Assembly: GCA_020853615.1 (NCBI GenBank)
Contig: JADYYO010000151.1
Location: 1 to 32,865, forward strand
DNA length: 32,865 nt
Source of the DNA: Thermomicrobiales bacterium
GTDB lineage: Bacteria > Chloroflexota > Chloroflexia > Thermomicrobiales > UBA6265
Direction: 5' to 3'
A model generated the notes under the pieces. That model did not search any database, had not been told where the DNA came from, and saw only the letters and a program-made list of their open reading frames with translations. Made by a program: the position numbers and the translations under genes. Below are positions 1-9,198 of this stretch, piece after piece (positions within the stretch are counted from its first letter, which is position 1; each line of letters opens with the position of its first letter).

Positions 1-2
1 CC

Positions 3-410
3 CTCGCCGATTTTCTCGGGGAAGGGCTTGTCTACGCCGGTTTCTGGACGAGCACGATCGCCAGCGCGATGCAGACGCTCGAAGTCTTCCGCCTCCGCAC
101 ATTCGATATCGTGCTGCTCGACGCCGCCCTGGGCGGCATCGGCGCCGCCGAGCTGGCCCGCCGCTTGCGCGGGCGTTCCGACCGATCGGGACCTTTGGTG
201 CGCACCGATATCCCCATCCTTGCCATCGCCGCGTCCAGGGACGAAATTCCGGCGCCCCTGACCGCCGGCGGGGAGATCGGGGACGTGCTGATCGCCCCGA
301 TCGAGATCGCGGATCTCGCGGATGCGCTCTGGCGGGAAATCAACGCCTGGCGCGAGGCGCACCCCGAGCGGCCATGGGCCGACGAAGTTGCCCAGGAGCG
401 CGCGCGGTGA
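3..410 (+). CDS. Response-regulator receiver-like domain protein, 5' truncated by window edge
   Basis: Frame is open from position 3 (..LADFLGEGLVYAGFWTSTIASAMQTLEVFRLRTFDIVLLDAALGG..). The 'FDIVLLDAALGG' stretch resembles the receiver phospho-acceptor Asp strand; stop at about 410. Confidence 0.55.
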   Translation, partial: LADFLGEGLVYAGFWTSTIASAMQTLEVFRLRTFDIVLLDAALGGIGAAELARRLRGRSDRSGPLVRTDIPILAIAASRDEIPAPLTAGGEIGDVLIAPIEIADLADALWREINAWREAHPERPWADEVAQERAR

Positions 411-544
411 GCTTCGGGCTCTTGCCAAATCGCCGCTCTCGTGGCACCGTGCGCGTGTACGAACACCCGGCGTGAAGGTCGCCGGCGGAACGGCCGCGCG
501 CCGTCACTCGTCCTTGCCAATGGCTGACCGGAGAGTATCAAGAC

Positions 545-1522
545 GTGACGGGGATGGAGCAGGAGGCAGATGTTGTGGCAGCAAAGGTATGGAGAATCTT
601 GCTCATCCTCCTGCTGGCCGGCTCTCTCACCGCCGGGTTCTCACTGAACGCTCGGTCGCAGTCAGACGATCTCGACTGTGAAGACTTCAACACCCAGGAA
701 GAAGCCCAGGCCGTGCTGGACGACGATCCCTCGGACCCCAACAACCTCGACCCGAATCACGACGGGATCGCCTGCGCCCTGCTCCCCTCCGCTGCCGAGT
801 TCGAGCAGGCCGCCGATTCCGGAGACGGGGCGGCGAACTCGGGCAACGGCGGCCAGCAGAACCGCCAGAATCAGCGTGCGAACCGCAATCAGAACGCTAC
901 CGACAACCAGGGCAATCAGAACGGGAATACCAGTCAGAAACGCAACGCCAACCAGAACGCCAACACCAACCAGAACAACAACAATCGGAACGCCAGCGGC
1001 AACCAGGCGCAGGAACCTTCCTGCAGCGACTTTCCGAACGCCCAGCGGGCGCAGCGAGCGTTCGACCGGGACCCGGAGGGGCTCGCCGCGCTCGATCCCG
1101 ACGGCGACGGCGTCGTCTGCCAGGAGCTGGATCAGCCAAACGGCGGGGCGGCCAACGGCCAGCAGCAGAACCAGGGCAACAACCGGAACAACCGGAACAC
1201 CAATCAGGACCAGACCGGCTCAACCGCCATCGATGAGCCGGCCCGCGTCCTGCCGAAGGAAGATCTCGACTGCATCGATTTCGAGTTCCAGGAAGACGCG
1301 CAGGCCGTCTACAACGAAGATACGAGCGATCCGTTCAACCTCGACCCGAACGGCGACGGCTTCGCCTGCTCATCCCTGCCGTCGCGCACGCCGCAAGTCA
1401 TCCAGGTGCCCAGCACCGGCGCCGGACCTGTCACACCGCCGGCGGGCGATCTGGCCGCCGCGCTCGGCCTGCTGAGCGCTCTCGCGGCAGGGGCCAGCGT
1501 TCTTCGCCGCGGCGCGCGCTGA
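545..1522 (+). CDS. Secreted protein with three excalibur-like (DxDxDGxxC) modules, Asn/Gln-rich linkers and an LPxTG-like C-terminal tail
   Basis: N-terminal hydrophobic signal (VWRILLILLLAGSLTAGF). Three repeats: DLDCEDF..LDPNHDGIAC, EPSCSDF..LDPDGDGVVC, DLDCIDF..LDPNGDGFAC. Tail is VPSTGAG + hydrophobic stretch + LRRGAR. Confidence 0.8.
   Translation: MTGMEQEADVVAAKVWRILLILLLAGSLTAGFSLNARSQSDDLDCEDFNTQEEAQAVLDDDPSDPNNLDPNHDGIACALLPSAAEFEQAADSGDGAANSGNGGQQNRQNQRANRNQNATDNQGNQNGNTSQKRNANQNANTNQNNNNRNASGNQAQEPSCSDFPNAQRAQRAFDRDPEGLAALDPDGDGVVCQELDQPNGGAANGQQQNQGNNRNNRNTNQDQTGSTAIDEPARVLPKEDLDCIDFEFQEDAQAVYNEDTSDPFNLDPNGDGFACSSLPSRTPQVIQVPSTGAGPVTPPAGDLAAALGLLSALAAGASVLRRGAR
838..1011 (+). 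repeat. Low-complexity Asn/Gln/Arg-rich linker coding sequence between excalibur modules 1 and 2
   Basis: Protein NSGNGGQQNRQNQRANRNQNATDNQGNQNGNTSQKRNANQNANTNQNNNNRNASGNQA; DNA is rich in aaccag/aatcagaac units. Confidence 0.7.
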
Positions 1523-1558
1523 CGCGCGGCCCATACACGCGGATTGAGGAAGCGAGCT

Positions 1559-2992
1559 CTACGGCGCGGGCGTTGCGGCCGGCGCGACGCCGAGCAACAC
1601 ATCGATCGCGCGTTGAAGTTGTTCGTCCCCCGAGGCATCGGGATCGCCCGTCACAACGACATCCGGCTCGATCCCCTCGTGCGGGATCGGCGTCTTGTTC
1701 GGTGTCAGCCAACGGGCGAAGGTAATCCGTGCCGAAGATCCGTCGTCGAATTCGTGGACCCGCTGCACAAGCCCCTTGCCGAATGACCGCTCGCCAACCA
1801 GCGTGCCCCGGCCGTAGTCCCGAATGGCTCCTGCCACGATCTCCGACGCGCTCGCGCTCCCGCCGTCGATGAGCACAACGAGCGGCGTTTCGAAGGTCGA
1901 CTCGCCACCACCCACGATCGGCTCGGAGATCAGCTCCCCATTGTCATCTTCGTCGAGGTCCTGATAGAGCGCCGGTCCGGCATCTCCGGGAACAAAGCGC
2001 CCGATCATCTCCTGCGCGCTCGTGACCCAGCCGCCGCCATTTCCCCGAAGGTCGAGCACGATCCCCACGACCTTCTCTTCCTTCGCCCGCTTCAGCGCCG
2101 CGTCCAGTTCACGCGTCGTGTTGTCGCCGAAGATCGAGACGGTGATCTCGGCGATCTTCCCGTCTGCCTCCGCCTGGTACGACACGGCAGGGATGACGAT
2201 CGCCTCGCGCGTGACCGTCACGTCGAATGGATCGTCCACCCCGGGGCGCTGGACCGTGAGCCGGACCGATGTCCCCGCCGGTCCCCGGATCAGGGACATC
2301 CCCGCGTCGTCTTCCAGCCCCTCGATGCTCTGCCCATCCGCCGCGATGATGACGTCTCCGGGGCGGAGGCCGGCTCGCTCGGCCGGCGAGCCGGCGATAG
2401 GTGAGACGATGGTGAAGCGCCCTTCAGGATGCTCGACCCAGACGCCGATCCCCTCGTACTCTCCCGCGAGCTCCTCCCGCAGTGGAGCGCCAGTAATCGG
2501 CTCGAGAAAGACCGTATAGTCGTCGCTCAGCGCCTCGGTCATGCCGCGAGCGGCGCCATAGTCGAGCTGCCGGCGATACTCATCGAGCGAAGCGACCGGC
2601 GTTCCCGCGACCGCGGCCATCCCCTGCACCGCTCCCCGTTCGAGCTGCGCCTCGAAATCCGCGCGCGCCTCCGGCGAGGCCGGGCGGAAGAAATATTCGT
2701 CTTCGAGGAGCTCGCGCACGGCCGCTTGCCGGGGAAAAGCCTCGTCCGACGGTGATGCCCCATCACTTTCGAGGCCACCCAGGAGCCGTCCCGAACTGAG
2801 CAGGGAGCCGCCGAAAAGGTGACGTTCGGCGACGATCCCGGCGCCGAAGCTGACGACGGCGATCAATGCCGCGAGCGAGGTGACGAAGAGCATCGGCCAG
2901 AGCCAACTCCGGCCGCCACGGTCGGGACCACCCGGTCGGATCATCGACATTCCATGCCCTGCTCGACATCGCGGGTCACGGCGGTCCGACAT
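1559..2992 (-). CDS. ctpA: S41 family C-terminal processing peptidase with PDZ domain (CtpA-like)
   Basis: N-terminal TM segment; PDZ-like 'SPAERAGLRPGDVIIAADGQSIEG'; S41 motifs 'VGIVLDLRGNGGGW', 'PLVVLIDGGSASASEIVAGAIRDYGRGTLVGERSFGKGLVQ'. The start may be at an internal Met (MSMIRPGG). Confidence 0.9.
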   Translation of the reverse strand: MSDRRDPRCRAGHGMSMIRPGGPDRGGRSWLWPMLFVTSLAALIAVVSFGAGIVAERHLFGGSLLSSGRLLGGLESDGASPSDEAFPRQAAVRELLEDEYFFRPASPEARADFEAQLERGAVQGMAAVAGTPVASLDEYRRQLDYGAARGMTEALSDDYTVFLEPITGAPLREELAGEYEGIGVWVEHPEGRFTIVSPIAGSPAERAGLRPGDVIIAADGQSIEGLEDDAGMSLIRGPAGTSVRLTVQRPGVDDPFDVTVTREAIVIPAVSYQAEADGKIAEITVSIFGDNTTRELDAALKRAKEEKVVGIVLDLRGNGGGWVTSAQEMIGRFVPGDAGPALYQDLDEDDNGELISEPIVGGGESTFETPLVVLIDGGSASASEIVAGAIRDYGRGTLVGERSFGKGLVQRVHEFDDGSSARITFARWLTPNKTPIPHEGIEPDVVVTGDPDASGDEQLQRAIDVLLGVAPAATPAP

Positions 2993-3056
2993 GCTCCCCG
3001 CCTCGCATCACGCGAGCCAGGATCGATGCACCCCACGTGTTGGAACGCCGGCACGA

Positions 3057-4358
3057 CTACGGATAGATCCCGCGCAGGCGCGTAAACTCGGCAACCCGGT
3101 CGATCGCCCTGACCAGTGCTGCGGTTCGCATGTGCACGTCATACTTCTGCGCCGTGCCGTAGACCGCATCGAACGAGCGGCTCATGATGCGGCGCAGCCG
3201 CTCATTCACCTCATGCTCGGTCCAGGGGAACGCCTGCAGCGCCTGCACCCACTCGAAGTACGAGACGGTCACGCCCCCCGCGTTCGCCAGGATATCCGGC
3301 AGCACAAAGACGCCCTTGTCGTAGAGGATGGCATCCGCCTCCGGCGTCGACGGCCCGTTGGCCGCCTCCGCGATCAGCGAGGCCTGAATCCGCGGCGCGT
3401 TCTCCGCCGTGATCTGGTTCTCCATGGCCGCCGGAATCAGGATATCCGTCGGCAGAACCAGCAGCTCGGCATTGCTGACCGCGTCGGCGTCCCGGAAGCC
3501 GACGACCGAGCCCGTCCGCGCTTTGTGCACCGTAACCGCCGCCAGATCGAGACCGGCCGGGTTGTAAATCCCCCCCTGTGAGTCACTGACGGCGACGACC
3601 TTCGACCCCAGCTCGGCAATGAGCCGCGCGGCAACCGACCCCGCGTTGCCGAACCCCTGGACGACCGTCCGCGAGCGCGCGAGGTCGAGGTCGATGACGC
3701 GCGCCGCGCTCTCGATCGCGAAGACGCAGCCGCGCCCCGTCGCCTCGTTTCGCCCCTCGGAGCCCCCGAGCACGATCGGCTTCCCGGTCGTCACGCCCGG
3801 CACTGAATACCCGATGTTCATCGAGTAGGTGTCCATCAGCCAGGCCATGATCTGCGGGTTCGTGTTGACGTCCGGCGCGGGGATATCCTTGTTCGGCCCG
3901 ATGAACGGCTGAATCTCCGTCGTGTACCGGCGCGTCAGATTCTGCAGCTCGGTCTGCGACAGGAGCTTCGGATTGACCTGCACCCCGCCCTTGGCGCCCC
4001 CGTACGGGAGCCCCACCACGGCGCACTTCCAGGTCATCCACATCGCCAGCGCCTTGACCTCGGCCAGCGTCACCGCCTGGTGGTAGCGGATGCCCCCCTT
4101 CGTCGGGCCGGGCCCTGAGTTGTGCTGGATGCGATAGCCGGTGAACACCTGCACCGAGCCGTCATCCATCTCCACTGGGAAGTGGACGGTCAACTCCCGC
4201 TGGCAATGGCTCAGGATGCGGCGCAGGTCATCGGAAAGGCCGAGCACGTCCGCGGCGATGGTGAACTGCTCGACGGCGACATCGAAAAGATCGGGCTCGG
4301 ACCGCTCGACAAGGGCGAGTGCATCGTTGGCAGCGTCCGCTGGTTCGAACTTCATCAT
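3057..4358 (-). CDS. gdhA: Glu/Leu/Phe/Val dehydrogenase (glutamate dehydrogenase-like)
   Basis: 433 aa; 'GYRIQHNSGPGPTKGGIRYHQAVTLAEVKALAMWMTWKCAVVGLPYGGAKGGV', 'VQGFGNAGSVAARLIAELGSKVVAVSDSQGGIYNP'. Confidence 0.93.
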   Translation of the reverse strand: MMKFEPADAANDALALVERSEPDLFDVAVEQFTIAADVLGLSDDLRRILSHCQRELTVHFPVEMDDGSVQVFTGYRIQHNSGPGPTKGGIRYHQAVTLAEVKALAMWMTWKCAVVGLPYGGAKGGVQVNPKLLSQTELQNLTRRYTTEIQPFIGPNKDIPAPDVNTNPQIMAWLMDTYSMNIGYSVPGVTTGKPIVLGGSEGRNEATGRGCVFAIESAARVIDLDLARSRTVVQGFGNAGSVAARLIAELGSKVVAVSDSQGGIYNPAGLDLAAVTVHKARTGSVVGFRDADAVSNAELLVLPTDILIPAAMENQITAENAPRIQASLIAEAANGPSTPEADAILYDKGVFVLPDILANAGGVTVSYFEWVQALQAFPWTEHEVNERLRRIMSRSFDAVYGTAQKYDVHMRTAALVRAIDRVAEFTRLRGIYP

Positions 4359-4421
4359 CTACTCCCGGCTGTTCCGGCGCTTCCCGTCTCGGGGCGGCAG
4401 TGAATGCGTTTCGATGGCGAG

Positions 4422-5918
4422 CTACTGGCGCTGCGCCAGCTCCTCCTCGAGGAGGCGCCGCACCTGATCCGGGCTCGCGCGCCCCCCGGTCAGCCGGATC
4501 GTCTCGCCGATCAGGCGCCCGATGGCGGCCTTCTTCCCCTTCGTGTAATCGGCAACGGCCGCCGGGTGCGCCTCCATCGCCTGCAATGCTGCCCCGCGCA
4601 CGGCATCCTCCTCTTCGAGCACGAGGAGATTCAGCCGCTTCGCCGCCGAGCGTGCTGACTCCCCCGGCTCGAGCTGCGGCAGCAACTCCTTCGCCGCCCG
4701 GCCAGTCAATTCACCGGCATCGAGCGCGTCGAGCAACTCGGCGAGCTGCTCCGCCTCGATCGGCATCGCCTCCGGCGGCAGGCCCCGCGCCCGCTGCAGC
4801 CCCATCAGGTCGTTGACGATCCAGTTGGCGGCCTGTCGCGGCCGTTCCCCGCCGCCCGAGCCCGCCACGCGCTCGAAGTAGTCGGCGATCTCCCGCTCGG
4901 CGGTCAGCAGGTGCGCCTCGGCATCGCCGAGGGCGAAGTCCCGCGCGAACCGCTCGCGGCGTTCAGCCGGCAATTCCGGGAGGCGCTCGCGAATCGCCGC
5001 GATCTGCTCAGCCGAGACCGTGAGGGGCGGCAGATCCGGTTCCGGGAAGTACCGGTAGTCGTGCGCCTGCTCCTTGCTCCGTTGCGAGACGGTCACGCCC
5101 CGATCCTCGACCCAGCCGCGCGTCTCCTGCTCGATCTGCCCGCCAGACTCGAGGATCTCGCGCTGCCGCTCGGCCTCGAAGCGCAGCGCCCGCTCCACCG
5201 CGCGAAACGAGTTCATGTTCTTGACTTCGACCTTCGCCCCGAGCGGGGCGCCAACCGGGCGCACGGAGATGTTCGCGTCGCAGCGGAACGCGCCCTCCTC
5301 CATGTTCCCGGTCGACACACCGATATAGCGCAGGATCTGCCGCAGCGCGATCAGGTAGTCGCGCGCCTCGTCCGCCGACCGCAGCTCCGGCTCGCCCACG
5401 ATCTCCATCAGCGGCACGCCGGAGCGGTTCAGGTCGACGAGGCTCGTCTCGCTGCCGTCGGGGTTGGTGCGGTGGACGAGGCGCCCGGTGTCTTCCTCGA
5501 TGTGCACGCGGGTGATCCCGGCGCGGCGAATCGCCCCGTCGGAGGTGAACTCCAGGAAGCCGTTGACGCAGAGGGGGAGGTCGTACTGTGAAATCTGGTA
5601 CCCCTTCGGCAGGTCCGGATAGAAATAGTTCTTTCGATCGAGCTTGCAGAAGGGGGGGATGGCACAATTGAGGGCGAGGCCGGTCAGCATCGCCTCTTCC
5701 AGTGCCGCGCGATTGAGGACCGGCAGCGCGCCGGGAAACCCGCCGCAAACGACGCAGACCAGCGTATTGGGGGGAGCATCGGCGTAGCGGGCCGAGCAGC
5801 CGCAGTACATCTTCGATGCCGTCAGGAGTTGCGCGTGAACCTCGAGGCCAATGACGGTCTCGTAAGCCGTCTCTGCGGCAACGTCTCGCTCTACCTTTGC
5901 GACCAAACCAAACCCCAT
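4422..5918 (-). CDS. gatB: Aspartyl/glutamyl-tRNA(Asn/Gln) amidotransferase subunit B
   Basis: '[27 protein letters not shown]', '[21 protein letters not shown]', '[12 protein letters not shown]', '[17 protein letters not shown]'. Start placed at ATG 5918 ([12 protein letters not shown]). The 5' extension of the ORF track to 7031 is antisense to the nuoG-like gene and was discarded. Confidence 0.95.
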   Translation of the reverse strand: MGFGLVAKVERDVAAETAYETVIGLEVHAQLLTASKMYCGCSARYADAPPNTLVCVVCGGFPGALPVLNRAALEEAMLTGLALNCAIPPFCKLDRKNYFYPDLPKGYQISQYDLPLCVNGFLEFTSDGAIRRAGITRVHIEEDTGRLVHRTNPDGSETSLVDLNRSGVPLMEIVGEPELRSADEARDYLIALRQILRYIGVSTGNMEEGAFRCDANISVRPVGAPLGAKVEVKNMNSFRAVERALRFEAERQREILESGGQIEQETRGWVEDRGVTVSQRSKEQAHDYRYFPEPDLPPLTVSAEQIAAIRERLPELPAERRERFARDFALGDAEAHLLTAEREIADYFERVAGSGGGERPRQAANWIVNDLMGLQRARGLPPEAMPIEAEQLAELLDALDAGELTGRAAKELLPQLEPGESARSAAKRLNLLVLEEEDAVRGAALQAMEAHPAAVADYTKGKKAAIGRLIGETIRLTGGRASPDQVRRLLEEELAQRQ

Positions 5919-6092
5919 GCTTTGCCAGCCCGCGGCGTCCAAACGGCGGGCAAGTCTACCATTTCCACGCCGCTTTTCGGCGATCGGTCGCGGCAATGAG
6001 CGTGGTAGACTCGCCGCGACGGCACGCGCGCCGACGCCACTTGTCGCGCGCGATCCCTGGTATTCGAGCCGCCGGGAGCAAATGACGAGACC

Positions 6093-8561
6093 ATGGTGAC
6101 AACCACGCGAACCGAGCAGAAGATGGTCACCGGGACCATCAATGGCCAGCAGGTGACCGTTCCCGCGGGGACCGTCATTCTCGAGGCCGCCCGGATGGCC
6201 GGGATCGAGATCCCGAATCTCTGTTTCCAGCCGCTCCTGCGGGCCTGGGGCTCGTGCCGCATCTGTACCGTCGAGATTCTCGGCAAGCGCGGTGGCCTGA
6301 TCGAATCGTGCGCCACCCCCCTCACCGACGGCATGGAGGTGCTGACGCACTCGCCGGAGGTGATGGAGGCTCGGCAGTTCATCCTGCAGATGTACCTGAT
6401 CGACCACGCGCTCGACTGCCCGACCTGCGACAAGTCGGGCGAGTGCTATCTGCAGGACAACACCTACCTCCACAACATCCACGCCAACCCGTACCGGCGG
6501 CCGAAGCTGGCGCAGCCCTACACCCACTTCAGCGAGTTGATCGACTACAAGTGGGACCGCTGCATCATGTGCAACCGGTGCACGCGCGTCTGTGACGAGA
6601 TGATCGGCGTCACCGCCATCGAGAGCGCATACCGCGGCCTCGAGGCGACGATCGCGCCCGCTTACGGTGGCGACCTGGCAACGGATACGCTCTGCACCTC
6701 GTGCGGCATGTGCATCGCCGTCTGCCCGGTCGGCGCCCTCACCGACCGGCACTTCGGGCTCCACCCCTGGGAGCTCGACACCACCGAGACGATCTGCGGC
6801 TTCTGCGATGTCGGCTGCACGATCAACATCGAGGCGAACCGCGGCCTCGTCCGCCGCGCCACCCATCTCTGGGAGCGAGGCACCAACCACGGCTACACCT
6901 GCGAGTGGGGCCGCTGGGGCCACGAGCAGGTCCAGACGCCCGAGCGCCTCTACTACCCGACCATCCGCCGCACCTACCGCGACGGCCGCCCCTACCTCGA
7001 GGAGACGACCTGGGAGGAGACGATCGATCACGTCGCGGAATCACTCGCCCACTACCAGGGCGACCAGTTCGCGGCGCTGATTTCGCCCGACAACACGAAC
7101 GAGGAGATCTACGTCGCGCAGCAGTTCGCGCGGGCGGTCATGGCCAGCCCGAACGTCGACCAGCACGTGAGCCCGGCGCAGGCGATGGTCGCCGAGGCGA
7201 CGCGGCAGGGCCTCGGCATCGACGTCGCTAACACCAACTCCATGCAGGAGCTCTTCTCCGATGTCCGGGCCGGGATGGTCGTCGGGCCGAACATCGGGCG
7301 CGCCGCGCCGGTCGCCTCCTACTGGTTCTACCACGCGCAGATCTACCGCGAGGCGAAGTTCGTCGTCATCAGCCACGACGACTACCCGCTTGGCTGGCGG
7401 TCGCCGCTCTATCTGAAGCCGAAGCCGGGCACGATTGCCACGCTCCTCAACGGCATCGCCGCGGAGATCCTCTCGCAGGGGCTGGCGCGGCCGAGCGACG
7501 ACGTGCTGGAGAGCCTCTCCACCTGGAGGGCCAGTCTCGCGTCGTACGACCTCGAAACGGTCGCGCGGACAACGGGCGTCGACGCCGACCAGATCCGGCA
7601 GGCGGCGGTCCTCTATGCGACCGGCGGCACCGGGCCGTCCGCTGACGGTGAGTATCCGCCTTCGCTCATCTACCAGACGGTGGCAAATGGCGATGGCCCA
7701 GGCTCCCGGCACGAGATCGCCGAGCGAGAGTACGGCGATGCCGGGGAGATCTCGGCCGCCTGTATCAATCTCGCCATCATCACCGGAAATCTCGGACGGC
7801 CCGGCGGCGGCGTCGCGGCGCCGCGCGGCGCCGCCAATGCCCAGGGCGCGACCGACATGGGCGCGCACCCCACCCGCCTCCCCGGCGGCTTCGCCACCAG
7901 CGACGCCAAGGGCCGGCTCCGCTTCGAGGCGGCCTGGATGCCCAACTGGGGCGAGAAGGCCACGACCAGCAACGGCTTCGTGCCGGTGCGCAACCTCCCG
8001 ACAGGTTCCGGCCTGAGCATCTCCGAGCTGCCGGCGGCCATCGCCTCAGGGCAGGTCCGGGCGATGCTGATCGAGAACACGATCGCCGGCCGGTTTGCGC
8101 CGGTCAATCCCGAGCTGATGGCGGCGCTCGAGCAGCTCGAGCTCCTGATCGTCGCCGACTATTACGCCGACACCCCGCTGGCGCGGCTCGCCCACGTGGT
8201 CCTACCCCTGTCGATGTCGCTCGAGAAGGACGGCACCTTCACCTCCTTCGACCGCACGGTCCAGCGCGTCCGCACTGCCGTGCCGGCGATGGGCGAAGCG
8301 AGGGATGCGGTCGATATCTACGCGACGCTGGCGCGCCGCATGGGCTTCGGCATGCCGTACCACACGCCGGCGCAAGTCATGGTCGAGATCGCGAAGCTCG
8401 TGCCCGGCTATGGCGGCGTCACCTACGCGCGGCTCGAGCGCCAGGGGCTCAACGTCCCGACGGCCTCGTACGCGGACGCCGGCACGCCGATCCTCGAGAT
8501 CGCCGCGTCAGGCGGAAACGCATTGCACCCTCGGCTCGTCGCGGCCAGCGCGCGTCGCTAG
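6093..8561 (+). CDS. NuoG/FdhA-like NADH-quinone oxidoreductase subunit G / molybdopterin oxidoreductase
   Basis: 2Fe-2S motif '[19 protein letters not shown]', His/Cys cluster '[14 protein letters not shown]', 4Fe-4S '[11 protein letters not shown]' and '[12 protein letters not shown]', molybdopterin-domain cluster '[22 protein letters not shown]', '[29 protein letters not shown]'. Confidence 0.88.
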   Translation: MVTTTRTEQKMVTGTINGQQVTVPAGTVILEAARMAGIEIPNLCFQPLLRAWGSCRICTVEILGKRGGLIESCATPLTDGMEVLTHSPEVMEARQFILQMYLIDHALDCPTCDKSGECYLQDNTYLHNIHANPYRRPKLAQPYTHFSELIDYKWDRCIMCNRCTRVCDEMIGVTAIESAYRGLEATIAPAYGGDLATDTLCTSCGMCIAVCPVGALTDRHFGLHPWELDTTETICGFCDVGCTINIEANRGLVRRATHLWERGTNHGYTCEWGRWGHEQVQTPERLYYPTIRRTYRDGRPYLEETTWEETIDHVAESLAHYQGDQFAALISPDNTNEEIYVAQQFARAVMASPNVDQHVSPAQAMVAEATRQGLGIDVANTNSMQELFSDVRAGMVVGPNIGRAAPVASYWFYHAQIYREAKFVVISHDDYPLGWRSPLYLKPKPGTIATLLNGIAAEILSQGLARPSDDVLESLSTWRASLASYDLETVARTTGVDADQIRQAAVLYATGGTGPSADGEYPPSLIYQTVANGDGPGSRHEIAEREYGDAGEISAACINLAIITGNLGRPGGGVAAPRGAANAQGATDMGAHPTRLPGGFATSDAKGRLRFEAAWMPNWGEKATTSNGFVPVRNLPTGSGLSISELPAAIASGQVRAMLIENTIAGRFAPVNPELMAALEQLELLIVADYYADTPLARLAHVVLPLSMSLEKDGTFTSFDRTVQRVRTAVPAMGEARDAVDIYATLARRMGFGMPYHTPAQVMVEIAKLVPGYGGVTYARLERQGLNVPTASYADAGTPILEIAASGGNALHPRLVAASARR

Positions 8562-8584
8562 CCGGACGGGAGTGGAGATCTTCG

Positions 8585-9094
8585 ATGTTCGATGAAGTCA
8601 AGGGATTCCGCGTCACGCTCGTCCGCTTCTTCAAGCCGAATGTGACGATCCAGTATCCCGATGAGAAGCGCCACCACGCGCCGCGCTTCCGCGGGCTCCC
8701 ATCCTTGCGGACCGATCCGGAGACCGGAGAGGCGCTCTGCGTCGCCTGCGGCCTCTGCGCCCGCATCTGCCCGACCTCCTGCCTCGAGATGCACGTCGTC
8801 CCCTCGGAAGAGGGAGACCGGGAGCTGGGCGAGTTCATCCTCCGCTCCGGGCGCTGCCTCTTCTGCGGCCTCTGCTCGCAGGTCTGCCCGGTCGACGCGA
8901 TCACGATGAGCCACGAATACGAGCTCTCGGTCCTCGATCGCGACGGCCTGATCTACACCAAGACCGAGCTCGCCGCCATCGGCGGCCAGCTTCCCAACTG
9001 GTGGGAGGATGGCACCGGCGACTTCGCCGGCGCGCCCGACGCCTGGGCGGGAACCCGGGACGGCAAGGCGCTCCTCAGCAAGGGCGTCTACTAG
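8585..9094 (+). CDS. nuoI: NuoI-like 2x[4Fe-4S] ferredoxin subunit
   Basis: 169 aa with 'CVACGLCARICPTSCLEM' and 'CLFCGLCSQVCPVDAITM'; 23 bp downstream of the nuoG-like gene. Confidence 0.85.
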   Translation: MFDEVKGFRVTLVRFFKPNVTIQYPDEKRHHAPRFRGLPSLRTDPETGEALCVACGLCARICPTSCLEMHVVPSEEGDRELGEFILRSGRCLFCGLCSQVCPVDAITMSHEYELSVLDRDGLIYTKTELAAIGGQLPNWWEDGTGDFAGAPDAWAGTRDGKALLSKGVY

Positions 9095-9120
9095 CGCCAC
9101 CTACACTCGACGTTGCAGAC

Positions 9121-9142
9121 CGGGGCCTCGTGAGAGGCCCCG
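9121..9142. terminator. Hairpin, candidate terminator after the nuoI-like gene
   Basis: CGGGGCCTC-GTGA-GAGGCCCCG perfect 9-bp stem, 27 bp after the stop; no strong U-tract. Confidence 0.55.
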
Positions 9143-9198
9143 TGTCGTATCATCCCTGTTGGAATCGGCGCTTTCCCAGCAGCGAAAGGGGCATCCCC

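Noticed and set aside
4338-4358. GGTTCGAAC string resembling a tRNA T-arm
   Set aside because: It is the 5' coding end of the Glu dehydrogenase gene (ATGATGAAGTTCGAACCA) with no cloverleaf.
5919-7031. ORF track extension of gatB to an 869-aa protein
   Set aside because: The extra 371 residues are antisense to the nuoG-like gene, show low-complexity V/A/G/D/R composition and no family signature; GatB begins at 5918.
7041-7868. 275-aa minus-strand ORF within the nuoG-like gene
   Set aside because: Shadow ORF with biased composition (R, D, G, V) and no recognisable domain.
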